Part shown: in pieces, positions 49,027-58,211 of the stretch
Layout of the letters: each line of letters starts with the position of its first letter
How positions within the stretch are numbered: position 1 is the stretch's first letter
Source of the DNA: an uncultured Tateyamaria sp.
Lineage (GTDB): Bacteria > Pseudomonadota > Alphaproteobacteria > Rhodobacterales > Rhodobacteraceae
Reading direction: 5' to 3'
Assembly: GCF_947503045.1 (NCBI RefSeq)
Contig: NZ_CANNCF010000004.1
Location: 409,338 to 473,337 of the forward strand
Length of the DNA: 64,000 bases
Made by a program: the position numbers and the translations under genes
Notes under the pieces: model-generated
Told to the model about the DNA's origin: nothing
Database searches by the model: none
Seen by the model: only the letters and a program-made list of their open reading frames with translations

Positions 49027-49476
49027 TCAGATGCCCAAATGCAATTTCGGTTTCCAGAATGGGCGAAACAACTCGATCTTTGGGCACCGGTCCATGACCA
49101 CTTTCAACCCGGCCTCTTCAGCCAGTTTCGCGGCATCATGATCGACAACGCCGATTTGACCCCAAAGCACCTTTGCCCCAACGGCAATAGCCTCCTTAGT
49201 TACATCCATCAGGTCTTCGGAGCGGCGAAACACTTCGACCATATCAATCGGGCGGTCCACGGCGGACAATGATGGAAAAACTTTCATCCCCCGTATCTCT
49301 TCCAGCCCGGGACGCGGATTGATCGGCACCATGTCGTAGCCGGTTTCGCTGAGAACGCGCAGCACGCCGTAGCTGAACTTGGTCTTGTCAGGGCTTGCCC
49401 CGACCATGGCGATGGTTTTCACCGAGGTCAGAATGCCCTGTAGATAGTCGTCAGAATAAGGCTGCGTATGGTCCAT
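49027..49476 (-). CDS. CoA-binding domain protein
   Basis: The 149-residue protein has a Rossmann CoA-binding domain: KTIAMVGASPDKTKFSYGVLR at residues 16-36, VPINPRPG, and LWGQIGVVDHDAAKLAEEAGLKVVMDRCPKIE with the conserved cysteine. It resembles the YccU family, whose exact role is unknown. The ATG at 49476 is used since it aligns with the family start and is 1 bp from the ferredoxin stop. Confidence 0.88.
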   Translation of the reverse strand: MDHTQPYSDDYLQGILTSVKTIAMVGASPDKTKFSYGVLRVLSETGYDMVPINPRPGLEEIRGMKVFPSLSAVDRPIDMVEVFRRSEDLMDVTKEAIAVGAKVLWGQIGVVDHDAAKLAEEAGLKVVMDRCPKIELFRPFWKPKLHLGI

Positions 49477-49477
49477 C

Positions 49478-49837
49478 TTACACCTCCTTCGGTGTGGCGA
49501 TGTCAGCCTTGAGTTCATGGGCTGCCAACGGATCCAGGAAGGGATTGCGGTACAGTTTGTCGTGGCTCTCCACACCGATCTCAAGCGTAATGTTGGTCAA
49601 TGGGCGCGCCACACACAAGATCACGTACCCATCATTGAGTTGGCGGTTGTTCAATGCCACCTGCGCCTTTTGATGCACTTCACCGTCGATCAGTTTGGCT
49701 GCACAGGTGATGCAACCGCCATATTTACAGCCATAGGGCAGATCGACGCCCTGATCGTGCAGACTGTCGAGTAGTGGCTTGCGCGGATCAACCAGGTAGG
49801 TCGCACCATCCCGGTTGGTGAGCGTGACAGTCTTCAT
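49478..49837 (-). CDS. Plant-type [2Fe-2S] ferredoxin
   Basis: A 119-residue ferredoxin with cluster ligands Cys37, Cys42, Cys45 (CKYGGCITC) and Cys75 (ILCVARP). It is a single-domain electron carrier without a fused reductase. The ATG at 49837 overlaps the stop of the SBP56 gene by 4 bp. It could supply or accept electrons for the oxidoreductases of this cluster. Confidence 0.92.
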   Translation of the reverse strand: MKTVTLTNRDGATYLVDPRKPLLDSLHDQGVDLPYGCKYGGCITCAAKLIDGEVHQKAQVALNNRQLNDGYVILCVARPLTNITLEIGVESHDKLYRNPFLDPLAAHELKADIATPKEV

Positions 49838-51183
49838 ATCCAGATATCGCTTGTACAATCGCCACCGGGATACCGGGTTTCATGGCAGCGCGACGGGCCG
49901 TTGGGTTCCTTGCCGAAATCGACCACAAAGTCCTGGTTGATTTTCATGCCACCGTTCTCCGTGTCGCAATCGATTTGCAACATGCAGCCGCCGTTTGTTC
50001 GGATCTCCGGATAGAACTGGTTGTCCCATGTACTGAACAGCGATGTGGTGACGTAAAGCCGTTTGCCATCGAGGCTGAGCTGGATCATTTGCGGTCCGCC
50101 GGTGACCTTTACACCGTTTACTGTAGGCGCGTTGCCCAGCAGTCCTCCCAGCCAAACCTGACCTGTAAAGACCGGATTGTGCGGATCGGAAATGTCGTAT
50201 TGTCGGATATCGCCATGCAACCAATTGCACAGATAGAGGTACTTGTCGTCCATACTGAGGAGGATAACCGAGATGACGCCGGGGACGGGTATTGGCCAGT
50301 CCGGGTGCGGTTCGTTTTCCACATCAATGATCTTTTCCCAATGCCATTTTCCGGCATCATCTTTCCACCAGTGGATGATGTTCGCGCTGAGTGCGGCGCC
50401 GACAAACCCGTGCGAGCTGTCAGGATCGTGATGGAAACGCACCTCAAGCGGGATCAGACCATCTTCGCCCAGGTAGAATGTTTCCTTTGGTTCTTTCTTT
50501 TCAAAGTCCCACAGGTGGATTTCACGCCCGTATTTCAGATGCCCTACCTCTTCGAGGTCAAAGCCGGGCATGAAGGTATTGGGCGCGGCCCATTCAGAAC
50601 TGACCATGATATTGTGCCGGGGCTGGTACCAGAAATCATAGCCGAACTTGATATCGCCCATGCTGTTTTCCCAGCGTCCAACGATCTCAAAGTCCTTGTT
50701 GATATGGAGGTATCCGCCCGGCGCGTTGCCCTGTGCGTCCCCAAGCATCGAGATTATGATCTCTGACCCCAAACAGTGCACGGTATGCGGTGCGGACAGG
50801 TTGGTTTTCGCCTTGATCTCTGCCCCGTCGATCACCTTGTAAAGCGACGGATTACGCGGGTCGCTGCCGCAATCGATGATGTGTATGTTGGATGACCGCA
50901 CCCCCGGCACCAGCAGGTATTTCCGGCTCATCGAGGAATCGTCAAAACAGGAGGAACAGGCGTTCCAGCCCATGTGGTGCAGTTCGTCTCCAATGCCCGG
51001 CACTTCGCAGCGTGAGATTACCTGAGAATAGGTTTCGCTTTCAGGATCATTGTCGATGGTTGCGAGGTAATCCGGTTTTTGAATTCCGGTGCCGGTATAG
51101 ATCGCGATCGTGTACAGCAATTTCTCTCGAGGCGCTTTCATAGCCTCCTGGGGCGAGGCGTATCCGGGGCCGCAACATTCCAT
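49834..51183 (-). CDS. mtoX: Selenium-binding protein SBP56 / methanethiol oxidase family
   Basis: The 449-residue beta-propeller protein has the family features MGWNACSSCFDDSS, SAPHTVHCLG, HHDPDSSHGFVG, LLSMDDKYLYLCNWLHGDIRQYDI and a C-terminal HETRYPGGDCTSDIWI. Characterised bacterial members are copper-dependent methanethiol oxidases giving formaldehyde, hydrogen sulfide and hydrogen peroxide. No signal peptide is visible, unlike the periplasmic Hyphomicrobium enzyme. Located between a CitE-like lyase and a ferredoxin. Confidence 0.9.
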   Translation of the reverse strand: MECCGPGYASPQEAMKAPREKLLYTIAIYTGTGIQKPDYLATIDNDPESETYSQVISRCEVPGIGDELHHMGWNACSSCFDDSSMSRKYLLVPGVRSSNIHIIDCGSDPRNPSLYKVIDGAEIKAKTNLSAPHTVHCLGSEIIISMLGDAQGNAPGGYLHINKDFEIVGRWENSMGDIKFGYDFWYQPRHNIMVSSEWAAPNTFMPGFDLEEVGHLKYGREIHLWDFEKKEPKETFYLGEDGLIPLEVRFHHDPDSSHGFVGAALSANIIHWWKDDAGKWHWEKIIDVENEPHPDWPIPVPGVISVILLSMDDKYLYLCNWLHGDIRQYDISDPHNPVFTGQVWLGGLLGNAPTVNGVKVTGGPQMIQLSLDGKRLYVTTSLFSTWDNQFYPEIRTNGGCMLQIDCDTENGGMKINQDFVVDFGKEPNGPSRCHETRYPGGDCTSDIWI

Positions 51184-51186
51184 CGA

Positions 51187-52077
51187 TTACTCTCCTATCC
51201 GGTCTGCAATCGAGACTATGCGATGCATGTCCCGCAACACAGGCTTTTCAATGAGTTTACCATCGATCACGTCCAAACCGGTATCCGCAGCCTCGAACTC
51301 GGCAATGATCCGGCGGGCCCGAGTGATTTGCTCGGCAGATGGTGTGATGACATCGTTCAACGCTGCGATTTGTTTTGGATGAACAGAACCCTTTCCGGCA
51401 AAGCCAAGGTCTCGCGCTTTTTCGGCTGCGGTTCGCATTCCGTCTGGGTCCTCGAGGTCAAGGAACGGTACGTCAATGACGTCCAAACCGGCAGACGCCG
51501 CCGCATGGACCACCTTGGAGCGGGCGTAGAGCATGGGCTCCCAAGCATTCTGGCACCGTAATTCGGCTGCCATATCCACGCCGCCAAAAAACATTGCATC
51601 GATACGGGGGCTGCAATGTGCAATGTCATATGCCGCTTCGAGGCCTGCATTGGTTTCGATAATCACATGGAGTCGCGTGGTATGACCTGCCTCAGTCAGG
51701 AGTGCATCAAGCAGCTGTACTTCATCGGGGGTACGGACTTTGGGCATCATCAGAGCGGGTGGGGGCGTGTCCGTCGCCAAAATGGCCTGAACGTCTTCGA
51801 TGCCGAACCGTTCACGCATGGAATTGATCCTCACGATTCGTTCAACACCGTCATTCGCTTGGGGCGTTTCGAACAGTTTGAGCGCATGTGCACGTGCCGC
51901 AGCTTTGTCTTTGGGGGCGATGCCGTCTTCCAATTCAACGCAGACGATGTCTGTTCCGCATGCGAGCGCCTTGGGATACATCTCCGGTCGCAACCCCGGC
52001 GTAAAAATGAAACTGCGTCGTGGGCGGACAATGCGAGATTCTGACAAAATGCTCCCCTTCTTCGCTTGCGCGTGCAT
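51187..52077 (-). CDS. HpcH/HpaI aldolase / CitE-like lyase
   Basis: A TIM-barrel acyl-CoA lyase-like protein of 296 residues with RPRRSFIFTPGLRPEMYPKA, CVELEDGIAPKDKAAAR (metal Glu/Asp), VIIETNAGL, FFGGVDMAAEL and GFAGKGSVHPKQI. Relatives cleave citramalyl-, malyl- or methylmalyl-CoA. Start uncertain: the ATG at 52077 lacks a clear ribosome-binding site, while a TTG at 52047 has AAGGGGAG just upstream. First gene of the leftward operon, 3 bp before the SBP56 gene. Confidence 0.87.
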   Translation of the reverse strand: MHAQAKKGSILSESRIVRPRRSFIFTPGLRPEMYPKALACGTDIVCVELEDGIAPKDKAAARAHALKLFETPQANDGVERIVRINSMRERFGIEDVQAILATDTPPPALMMPKVRTPDEVQLLDALLTEAGHTTRLHVIIETNAGLEAAYDIAHCSPRIDAMFFGGVDMAAELRCQNAWEPMLYARSKVVHAAASAGLDVIDVPFLDLEDPDGMRTAAEKARDLGFAGKGSVHPKQIAALNDVITPSAEQITRARRIIAEFEAADTGLDVIDGKLIEKPVLRDMHRIVSIADRIGE

Positions 52078-52190
52078 CGGGTTATCGAGGACGCCTTACA
52101 GTGTCTCGTTTCTGCCCCCGCTTTCTACCCCACAGGATGTTCAGCACTTTCGCAACTTGCTTGACATACAGGCCTAAAATGGGAATGAAT

Positions 52191-52207
52191 AATTGTCAAC
52201 AATCATC
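52191..52207 (-). promoter_or_regulatory. Putative GntR operator 1 (divergent promoter)
   Basis: ATTGTCAACAAT (52192-52203) is a palindrome; the minus strand reads GATGATTGTTGACAATT, nearly identical to operators at 54831 and 61372. It lies 114 bp before the CitE-like start and 270 bp before the molybdopterin enzyme, so it could serve both directions. The rest of the 396-bp gap holds no gene. Confidence 0.65.
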
Positions 52208-52473
52208 AAGATTGAGTAAAAGTGCTTGAGCCTGCAGCTGGGAAAGCGGCTCTTTTGCCAGTTCGAAGTAGTGCGGCCCAGATAGAAATGATGGCGGGAC
52301 GGAGCATGAACAACCAAAAATTCGATAACACGGGAACTTGGGTTGTTCCTGTGCCAGCGCGCCCTCCCCTTCCCACAAAAATATCCGGCAACGGCTGGAA
52401 GCACACGGCTGGCGTCAATCGCGACGTTTTGGATGCCACCGGCAACGTTAGATGGGAAGGCTAGTCTGATATT

Positions 52474-54786
52474 ATGGCTGATCTCCCACTGACGGCAAAC
52501 CATTGGGGCACGTACCGCGTCGAGACAAAAGACGGGAAAGTGACGGCGCTGAAAGGGTTCGAACAGGACGACGACCCCTCTCCTATCGGCTTCAGTGCCC
52601 CGGAGGTGCAAACTGGTCCTCTGCGCGTTGATCAGCCGATGGTGCGTAAAAGCTGGCTTGATGATGGTCCGGGTGTCGCGACGGACCGCCGGGGGGCAGA
52701 GCCATTTATGGCTGTATCGTGGGACCGGGCAGAGGCATTGGTTGCAGATGAGTTGAACCGTGTGCGTCACCGCTTTGGCAATGAGGCAATCTATGCCGGG
52801 TCTTATGGGTGGGCGAGTGCGGGGCGTTTTCACCACGCACAAAGCCAAATTCACAGGTTCCTAAATTGCATCGGTGGATACACAAAGTCGCTGAACACCT
52901 ACAGCTTTGCAGCTGCCGAAGTGATCATGCCGCATGTGTTGGGCGCATTCTGGGAACATCTGATCAACACGACCAGTTGGGCATCAGTTGCTCGGAACAC
53001 CGAGCTATTCGTGGCCTTCGGTGGTGTTCCGGTGAAGAACGGACAGATAAACCCCGGAGGGATAGGCAATCACGGCCAGAAGGTCGGAGTGCGAGAGGCT
53101 GCCGCGCAGGGTGTCGAATTTGTCAACGTCTCACCACTGCGGTCCGACATGATGTTAGAAACAGGTGCCGAATGGCTTGCTGCGCGCCCCTCTACCGATG
53201 TTGCACTGATGTTAGGGCTGGCTCACACGCTTTACGTCGAAAGGCTGCATGACGCTGCATTTCTGGCCAAATTTACGGTCGGCTTTGATCGGTTTCTTCC
53301 TTATTTGTTGGGCCAATCGGATGGCACACCCAAAAGTGCCGCGTGGGCAGCGCACATATGCGGATTGGCAGAGCAACGGATTCTAAGCCTTGCGCGACGG
53401 ATGGCGGGAAAACGAACGATGATCTCGGTCAGCTGGTCGCTCACCCGGCAGGACCACGGTGAACAACCCGTCTGGATGGGCATTGTTCTGGCCGCAATGC
53501 TGGGCCAGATCGGTTTGCCCGGCGGTGGGTTTGGGTTTGGATACAGTGCGACCAATAGTATTGGATTGCATTACACCTCAATGCCGGGCGCGTCCCTGCC
53601 ACAAGGCTCAAACGCGGTGCAGGATTTCATTCCTGTAGCGCGTGTCTCTGATATGCTTCTCAACTCCTGTGCGCCCTTTGACTACAACGGGCAGCGCCGC
53701 ACCTACCCCGATATCAGACTTGTCTATTGGGCAGGCGGCAATCCGTTTCATCACCATCAAGACATCAATCGGATGCTCAAGGCATGGCGTAAGCCCGAAA
53801 CGATCATTGTGCATGAACTGGTATGGAACAGCATGTCCAAGCACGCGGACATCGTTCTACCCTGTACAACCCCACTTGAGCGGAACGACATCGCTATGTC
53901 TTCGCGGGACCCTTACGCAATTTACATGAGTAGGGTCACAGATCCCGAAGGGCAGGCCCGCAATGACCACGACATTTTCCAGGGTATTGCGCGACGCATG
54001 GGCGTGGAGGACGCCTTTACGGGCGGATGGGATGAAGCAGAATGGCTGCGCTGGATCTATGACCGCACCAAGCAAACCGTATCGGGATCTGGCATTGCAA
54101 TGCCAAGTTATGACGACTTCAAACAAAAACGCTTTTTCAAGCTGCCTGCCCCCAATCCGCCCACCGTATTTCTTTCATCGTTTCGAGATGATCCTGTCGC
54201 CGCCCCTCTTGGAACACCAAGCGGCAAGATCGAGATTTTCTCGGAGGAAATCGAGGGCTATGGCTATGAAGATTGCCCCGGGCACCCGTTCTGGATGGAG
54301 CCAGCGGAATGGCTGGGCAAAGAGGACACAGGCACCGCGCTTCACCTCATTTCAAATCAACCGGTTGCCAAACTGCATTCGCAATTTGATCACGCGAGCC
54401 AAAGCCGCGCGCTTAAAATCGACGAGAGGGAGCCTGTTACCATGCACCCACAGGACGCTGCAGATCGCGAGATCGCTGAAGGCGACCTTGTACGGCTTTA
54501 CAACTCGCGTGGTGCATGTCTGGCCGTCGCCGTCATCGACGATCGAGTCCGGCCCGGTGTGATCCAAATGAGCACGGGGGCATGGTTCGATCCGGCCGTA
54601 CCCGCAGAACCGGGCAGTCTGTGCAAGCACGGCAATCCGAACATGCTGACCCTGGACAAAGGCACATCCAGCCTCGCGCAGGGGCCAATCGCACATTCCT
54701 GTTTGGTCGACATCGAAAGGTTCGAAGGCGATCCACCGCAAGTCACGGCATTCCAGCCACCCGAAATCCTGCGCCCGGAAACCTGA
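52474..54786 (+). CDS. Molybdopterin-dependent S/N-oxide reductase (BisC/MtsZ-like, cytoplasmic)
   Basis: A 770-residue DMSO-reductase-family enzyme. SYGWASAGRFHHAQSQIHRF includes the Mo-ligating Ser115; further blocks are VPVKNGQINPGGIGNH, FVNVSPLRSDM, SWSLTRQDHGEQPVWM, GGNPFHHHQDINRM and a C-terminal molydopterin-binding domain with SNQPVAKLHSQFDHAS. No N-terminal Fe-S motif or Tat signal exists, as in BisC and MtsZ that reduce biotin or methionine sulfoxide. The start is the first ATG; its ribosome-binding site is poor. Confidence 0.9.
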   Translation: MADLPLTANHWGTYRVETKDGKVTALKGFEQDDDPSPIGFSAPEVQTGPLRVDQPMVRKSWLDDGPGVATDRRGAEPFMAVSWDRAEALVADELNRVRHRFGNEAIYAGSYGWASAGRFHHAQSQIHRFLNCIGGYTKSLNTYSFAAAEVIMPHVLGAFWEHLINTTSWASVARNTELFVAFGGVPVKNGQINPGGIGNHGQKVGVREAAAQGVEFVNVSPLRSDMMLETGAEWLAARPSTDVALMLGLAHTLYVERLHDAAFLAKFTVGFDRFLPYLLGQSDGTPKSAAWAAHICGLAEQRILSLARRMAGKRTMISVSWSLTRQDHGEQPVWMGIVLAAMLGQIGLPGGGFGFGYSATNSIGLHYTSMPGASLPQGSNAVQDFIPVARVSDMLLNSCAPFDYNGQRRTYPDIRLVYWAGGNPFHHHQDINRMLKAWRKPETIIVHELVWNSMSKHADIVLPCTTPLERNDIAMSSRDPYAIYMSRVTDPEGQARNDHDIFQGIARRMGVEDAFTGGWDEAEWLRWIYDRTKQTVSGSGIAMPSYDDFKQKRFFKLPAPNPPTVFLSSFRDDPVAAPLGTPSGKIEIFSEEIEGYGYEDCPGHPFWMEPAEWLGKEDTGTALHLISNQPVAKLHSQFDHASQSRALKIDEREPVTMHPQDAADREIAEGDLVRLYNSRGACLAVAVIDDRVRPGVIQMSTGAWFDPAVPAEPGSLCKHGNPNMLTLDKGTSSLAQGPIAHSCLVDIERFEGDPPQVTAFQPPEILRPET

Positions 54787-54830
54787 GGACAGAGAGCAAC
54801 AAAAAACGGGATACAAATTTAGATGTGATA

Positions 54831-54846
54831 ATTGTTGACAATCATC
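54831..54846 (+). promoter_or_regulatory. Putative GntR operator 2 (before the ABC operon)
   Basis: ATTGTTGACAATCATC lies 172 bp before the binding-protein gene. Its TTGACA (54835-54840) could also be a -35 box with GATTAT 16 bp downstream, so binding would block RNA polymerase directly. Confidence 0.7.
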
Positions 54847-55017
54847 TGTATTGACAGATTATCCTGCTTGAAAGCGGCGATCATTGCGAAGGTCAGGAAA
54901 GCGAAGGGGAAAGAGCAAGCACAGCGATGAAAACAAGCCGTTTGCTGGGCTTAGGAGACACAAGATCTCTGGCGGATAGCACAAAGGCTTGGGAAAATTT
55001 CAAGGGAGGAAAATTCA

Positions 55018-56346
55018 ATGAAGAATTCGAAATCACGGCTCATGTCAGGAGTGACGCGCCGAAGCGTATTGCAGAATCTCGCAGCGGGCACCGCAGCTGC
55101 AGCCTTGCCGATGTCACTTACATGCCCTGCATTCGCGCAGGATTACAGCGGCCAAAAACTGAACTGGCTTGTCACGCAGCCACGCATTGGCGCGGCGACC
55201 AAGCTGAAAGAAATGTTCGAGGCCATGACCGGCGCCACCATTGAATTGACGGCCATCCCCTATGATGCCTCCGAGTCTCAGGCGACACTTGATGTCAGCT
55301 CTGGTGCGAACCAATACGACATGATCGACTATTGGTACGCGAGCATTGGCGCCATGGCCGAGAATGGCATCATGGTCGATATTACTGACAAGATCGAAGC
55401 GGAAAAAGACTACATCCAGCCCGAGGATTTTCTGGAGCCATTCAGCGACATCTACATGGAATATGGCGGGCGTCGTTATGGCTTGCCGTGGGACGGCGAC
55501 GCGCATGTTCTATTTTACAATCAAGAGCTTTTGGATGCGAATGGCTTTGGCGTGCCTACCACTTGGGACGAGTACTATGACGCCACCAAGGGAATTACCG
55601 AGGCCGGAAAGGCAGACGGCAAATACGGCGCTGTGATTATGGGTGTGAACATTCCCGTGGCCCTTGGGTCGGGTTTCGTGAACCGTGTCGCGGGCTATCA
55701 GGGTCGGTTGTTGACAAAAGATAACCAGTCCGCACTTCTCGAGGACATCCAGCTGATCTGCGCTCAGCAACTGGAGAAAGTTGTCCCCTATTGCTTCCCG
55801 ACGCCTGCCGAGGTTGGGTTCGAGAATGGCATTCCTGCCTTCCTTGGGGGCAATGCGGCAATGATCGAGTTCTGGACTGATCTCGGCATCCATGCCGAGA
55901 ATGACCCGAACTCAGCGATTGCTGGCAAATGGGGCGTGACAAGCCTGCCGGTTGGTGTCGCGGGTCAAAAACCACGTGCGGCATTAAACGCGGGCTGGGG
56001 CCTCGGGATTTCGACCGGCAGCCAGAATCAGGACCTCGCGTGGGAGTTCATCAAATGGGCGACGTCTCCTGCAGTCCAGCTTGAGGTGTCCTCGACACCT
56101 GGCACGTTCTCTGACCCTGTTCGGGAATCCGTGATGACCAGCAAAGAATACACGGTTTTTGCGCCGAAAGTGGCCGAGGCCCAGATTGCGGCCTCGAAAG
56201 ACTTCATGCCATGGCCGAAAATTCCTGAAAGCCCGCAGCTGATGCGTATCCTGACCGACGAGCTGGCCAAGATGATGGCCGGTCAGCAAAACTATCAAGA
56301 GACGATGGAAGTAACGGATCGTCAGTGGAAGCGGCTTTTGGGATAA
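55018..56346 (+). CDS. Carbohydrate-type ABC transporter substrate-binding protein
   Basis: A family 1 extracellular solute-binding protein of 442 residues with a twin-arginine-like signal, TRRSVLQNLAAGTAAAALPM, and a probable cleavage after AFA near residue 41. The mature part has EMFEAMTGATIELTAIPYD, YGLPWDGDAHVLFYNQELLDANG and PTTWDEYYDATK, a CUT1-type layout. The ATG has GGGAGGAAAA upstream. First gene of the importer; its ligand is unknown but is likely a sugar, polyol or related compound. Confidence 0.9.
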   Translation: MKNSKSRLMSGVTRRSVLQNLAAGTAAAALPMSLTCPAFAQDYSGQKLNWLVTQPRIGAATKLKEMFEAMTGATIELTAIPYDASESQATLDVSSGANQYDMIDYWYASIGAMAENGIMVDITDKIEAEKDYIQPEDFLEPFSDIYMEYGGRRYGLPWDGDAHVLFYNQELLDANGFGVPTTWDEYYDATKGITEAGKADGKYGAVIMGVNIPVALGSGFVNRVAGYQGRLLTKDNQSALLEDIQLICAQQLEKVVPYCFPTPAEVGFENGIPAFLGGNAAMIEFWTDLGIHAENDPNSAIAGKWGVTSLPVGVAGQKPRAALNAGWGLGISTGSQNQDLAWEFIKWATSPAVQLEVSSTPGTFSDPVRESVMTSKEYTVFAPKVAEAQIAASKDFMPWPKIPESPQLMRILTDELAKMMAGQQNYQETMEVTDRQWKRLLG

Positions 56347-56370
56347 TCCCAAAAACCGCAATATGAAACA

Positions 56371-56403
56371 GACGGAATCCGGCCTAGGGTTCCGTCACTT
56401 TTT
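56371..56403 (+). terminator. Attenuator-like terminator between binding protein and permease
   Basis: GACGGAA pairs with TTCCGTC (56371-56396) and is followed by CTTTTT. Partial termination here would give more binding protein than permease, a frequent ABC operon design. Confidence 0.65.
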
Positions 56404-56431
56404 CGCATCCGAGACAGGCACTCAATTCGCA

Positions 56432-57376
56432 ATGGCACCAACCGACCTGGCAGCAACGACGCGTTCGTCCGTGAAGAAAGCCAAACGGAAATCGTCGCAA
56501 TCTGACATCCGGCGTACCGCTTGGTTGATGTGTGCGCCATTGGTTGTGACGCTCTTGGTGATCGGGCTTTATCCGGGTGTTTACATGGTGTCTTCAGCGC
56601 TTTCCAAAAGCTCGCTGGCGCGTCCATTTCAGAAATTCGTCGGCACTTCGAACATCGAATTCGCTCTGACGGGCGACTATGTCTCGTCCCTGTGGCGTAC
56701 GGCTGCGTTCGCGGTTCCCGCCTCCATGCTGCAAATGGTGCTGGGCGTGGCCATCGCATTGCTGCTAGTTCGTATGACCCGGTTCAGCACGATCTGGCGG
56801 TCGATGATCTTCATCCCCATGATGACCCCGCCAATCATGATCGGGATCGCATGGAAACTGATGCTGCTACCGCAAGGGGGCTTGGTGAACGGCGTGATGA
56901 CGGGAATTGGCGTTCTTTCAGAACCGATCTCATTTCTGGGTCAAATGCCCCACGCCATGTTTGCCCTGGTGCTGGCCGACACGTGGCAGTGGACACCGTT
57001 TGTGGCGCTGTTGTCTTATGCCGCGATCAAGTCGCTGCCTGATGACATCAGGCAAGCCGCGTACATGGACGGCGCCAGCCCGATGCGCACCTTCTTCTCT
57101 GTGCAACTGCCCCTTCTGATGCCCGCGCTTTTGGGTATCTTCCTGATCAAACTGATCCTTGCTTTCAAAGTGTTCGACCTCGTCTTTGTGCTGACCCAAG
57201 GCGGGCCGGGCATCGGGACGAACCTTGCCTCGTATTCGATCTATCGGACGTTGCTGCAAAACTACGACGTCGGCTACGCGGGCGCGCAGGTGCTTTTGCT
57301 GGTCATTTTGGTCAGCATCATCACGTTGCCGGTCATGATGCTGCACAAACGTGTTCAAGAGCATACGGAGGGGTAG
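56432..57376 (+). CDS. ABC transporter permease (CUT1, MalF/UgpA-like)
   Basis: An inner-membrane permease of 314 residues from the ATG at 56432, chosen because an earlier ATG (56363) would place the terminator hairpin inside the gene. Six helices are visible, the first at about 35-60, and the EAA loop reads DDIRQAAYMDGASPMRTFFSVQLPLLMP. It pairs with the adjacent second permease. Confidence 0.88.
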   Translation: MAPTDLAATTRSSVKKAKRKSSQSDIRRTAWLMCAPLVVTLLVIGLYPGVYMVSSALSKSSLARPFQKFVGTSNIEFALTGDYVSSLWRTAAFAVPASMLQMVLGVAIALLLVRMTRFSTIWRSMIFIPMMTPPIMIGIAWKLMLLPQGGLVNGVMTGIGVLSEPISFLGQMPHAMFALVLADTWQWTPFVALLSYAAIKSLPDDIRQAAYMDGASPMRTFFSVQLPLLMPALLGIFLIKLILAFKVFDLVFVLTQGGPGIGTNLASYSIYRTLLQNYDVGYAGAQVLLLVILVSIITLPVMMLHKRVQEHTEG

Positions 57377-57379
57377 ACG

Positions 57380-58196
57380 ATGTCTGTGTTCAAGATATCC
57401 ACCCTGCTCCAGATCATTGCGCTGATCCTCGTGATGGGCTTCTTCATCCTGCCCATCGCCTATCTCTTTGCGGTCAGCTGTAAAAACACCAGCAGAAATC
57501 TCATCGAGCATTTTTTGGCCGCAAAACCCCACATTCGAGAATTGGAAAAACATAGGCTCGGCGCTCCCAATCACCTCCTTCATGATCAACAGCATCATCG
57601 CATCCACCTGTTCAGCCGTGGGCACGTTGCTGATCGCCTTCCCGGGGGCCTATGCCATCGACCGTCACAAGACGGGCGGTACTGCGCTCAGCTCTTTGGC
57701 CATCGGGCTCTATGTCGCGCCACCGGTGATCGCGCTGCTGCCATTCTTCTTTTTGCTCAAAACGGTTGGCCTGCTGCACAGCGTGCCCGGATTGACGCTT
57801 GTGTATGCCTTGATGAATGTTCCGGTCGCTCTTTGGTTGTTGCTTGGGTTCTTCCACCGCGTTCCAAAGGAAATCGACCAGGCAGCAGCAATGGACGGCG
57901 CTGGGGTCATCCGCACGATGGTATCCGTCATCCTTCCGACACTTGTGCCCGGTCTGGTGGCCACCGCGATCATTTGCGCCGTCCTGACTTATAATGAATT
58001 CCTGTTCGCCTTCTTCATGACCACCAACGCATCGCGCACCCTGCCCGTCGCCTTGGCCCTTTTTGGAGGGGATCAGATTGTCAATTACGGGCAGATGGCA
58101 ACGGCCTCGTTGATGGGACTGATCCCTGTCGGGATTGCGGTGTTGTTTTTCCAACGGTGGTTGGTTGGGGGCCTCACTGCAGGCTCTGCAAAGTAG
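57380..58196 (+). pseudogene. ABC transporter permease (CUT1, MalG/UgpE-like), frameshifted
   Basis: The first frame encodes MSVFKISTLLQIIALILVMG and one helix up to LFAVSCK; the second continues KTPAEISSSIFWPQNPTFENW, five helices and the EAA loop PKEIDQAAAMDGAGVIRTMVSVILP to a stop at 58196. They join if one A is removed from the AAAAA at 57482-57486, giving about 271 residues, normal for the family. The full span is 817 bp, one base more than a multiple of three. Without the second permease the importer would not function. Confidence 0.85.
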
Positions 58197-58211
58197 GGGC
58201 TGAAGGAACGA

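Noticed and set aside
57380..58196. Programmed frameshifting in the ABC permease
   Set aside because: No slippery heptamer followed by a stimulatory structure was evident, and ABC permeases are not known to use it; a simple one-base insertion in an A run is more likely.
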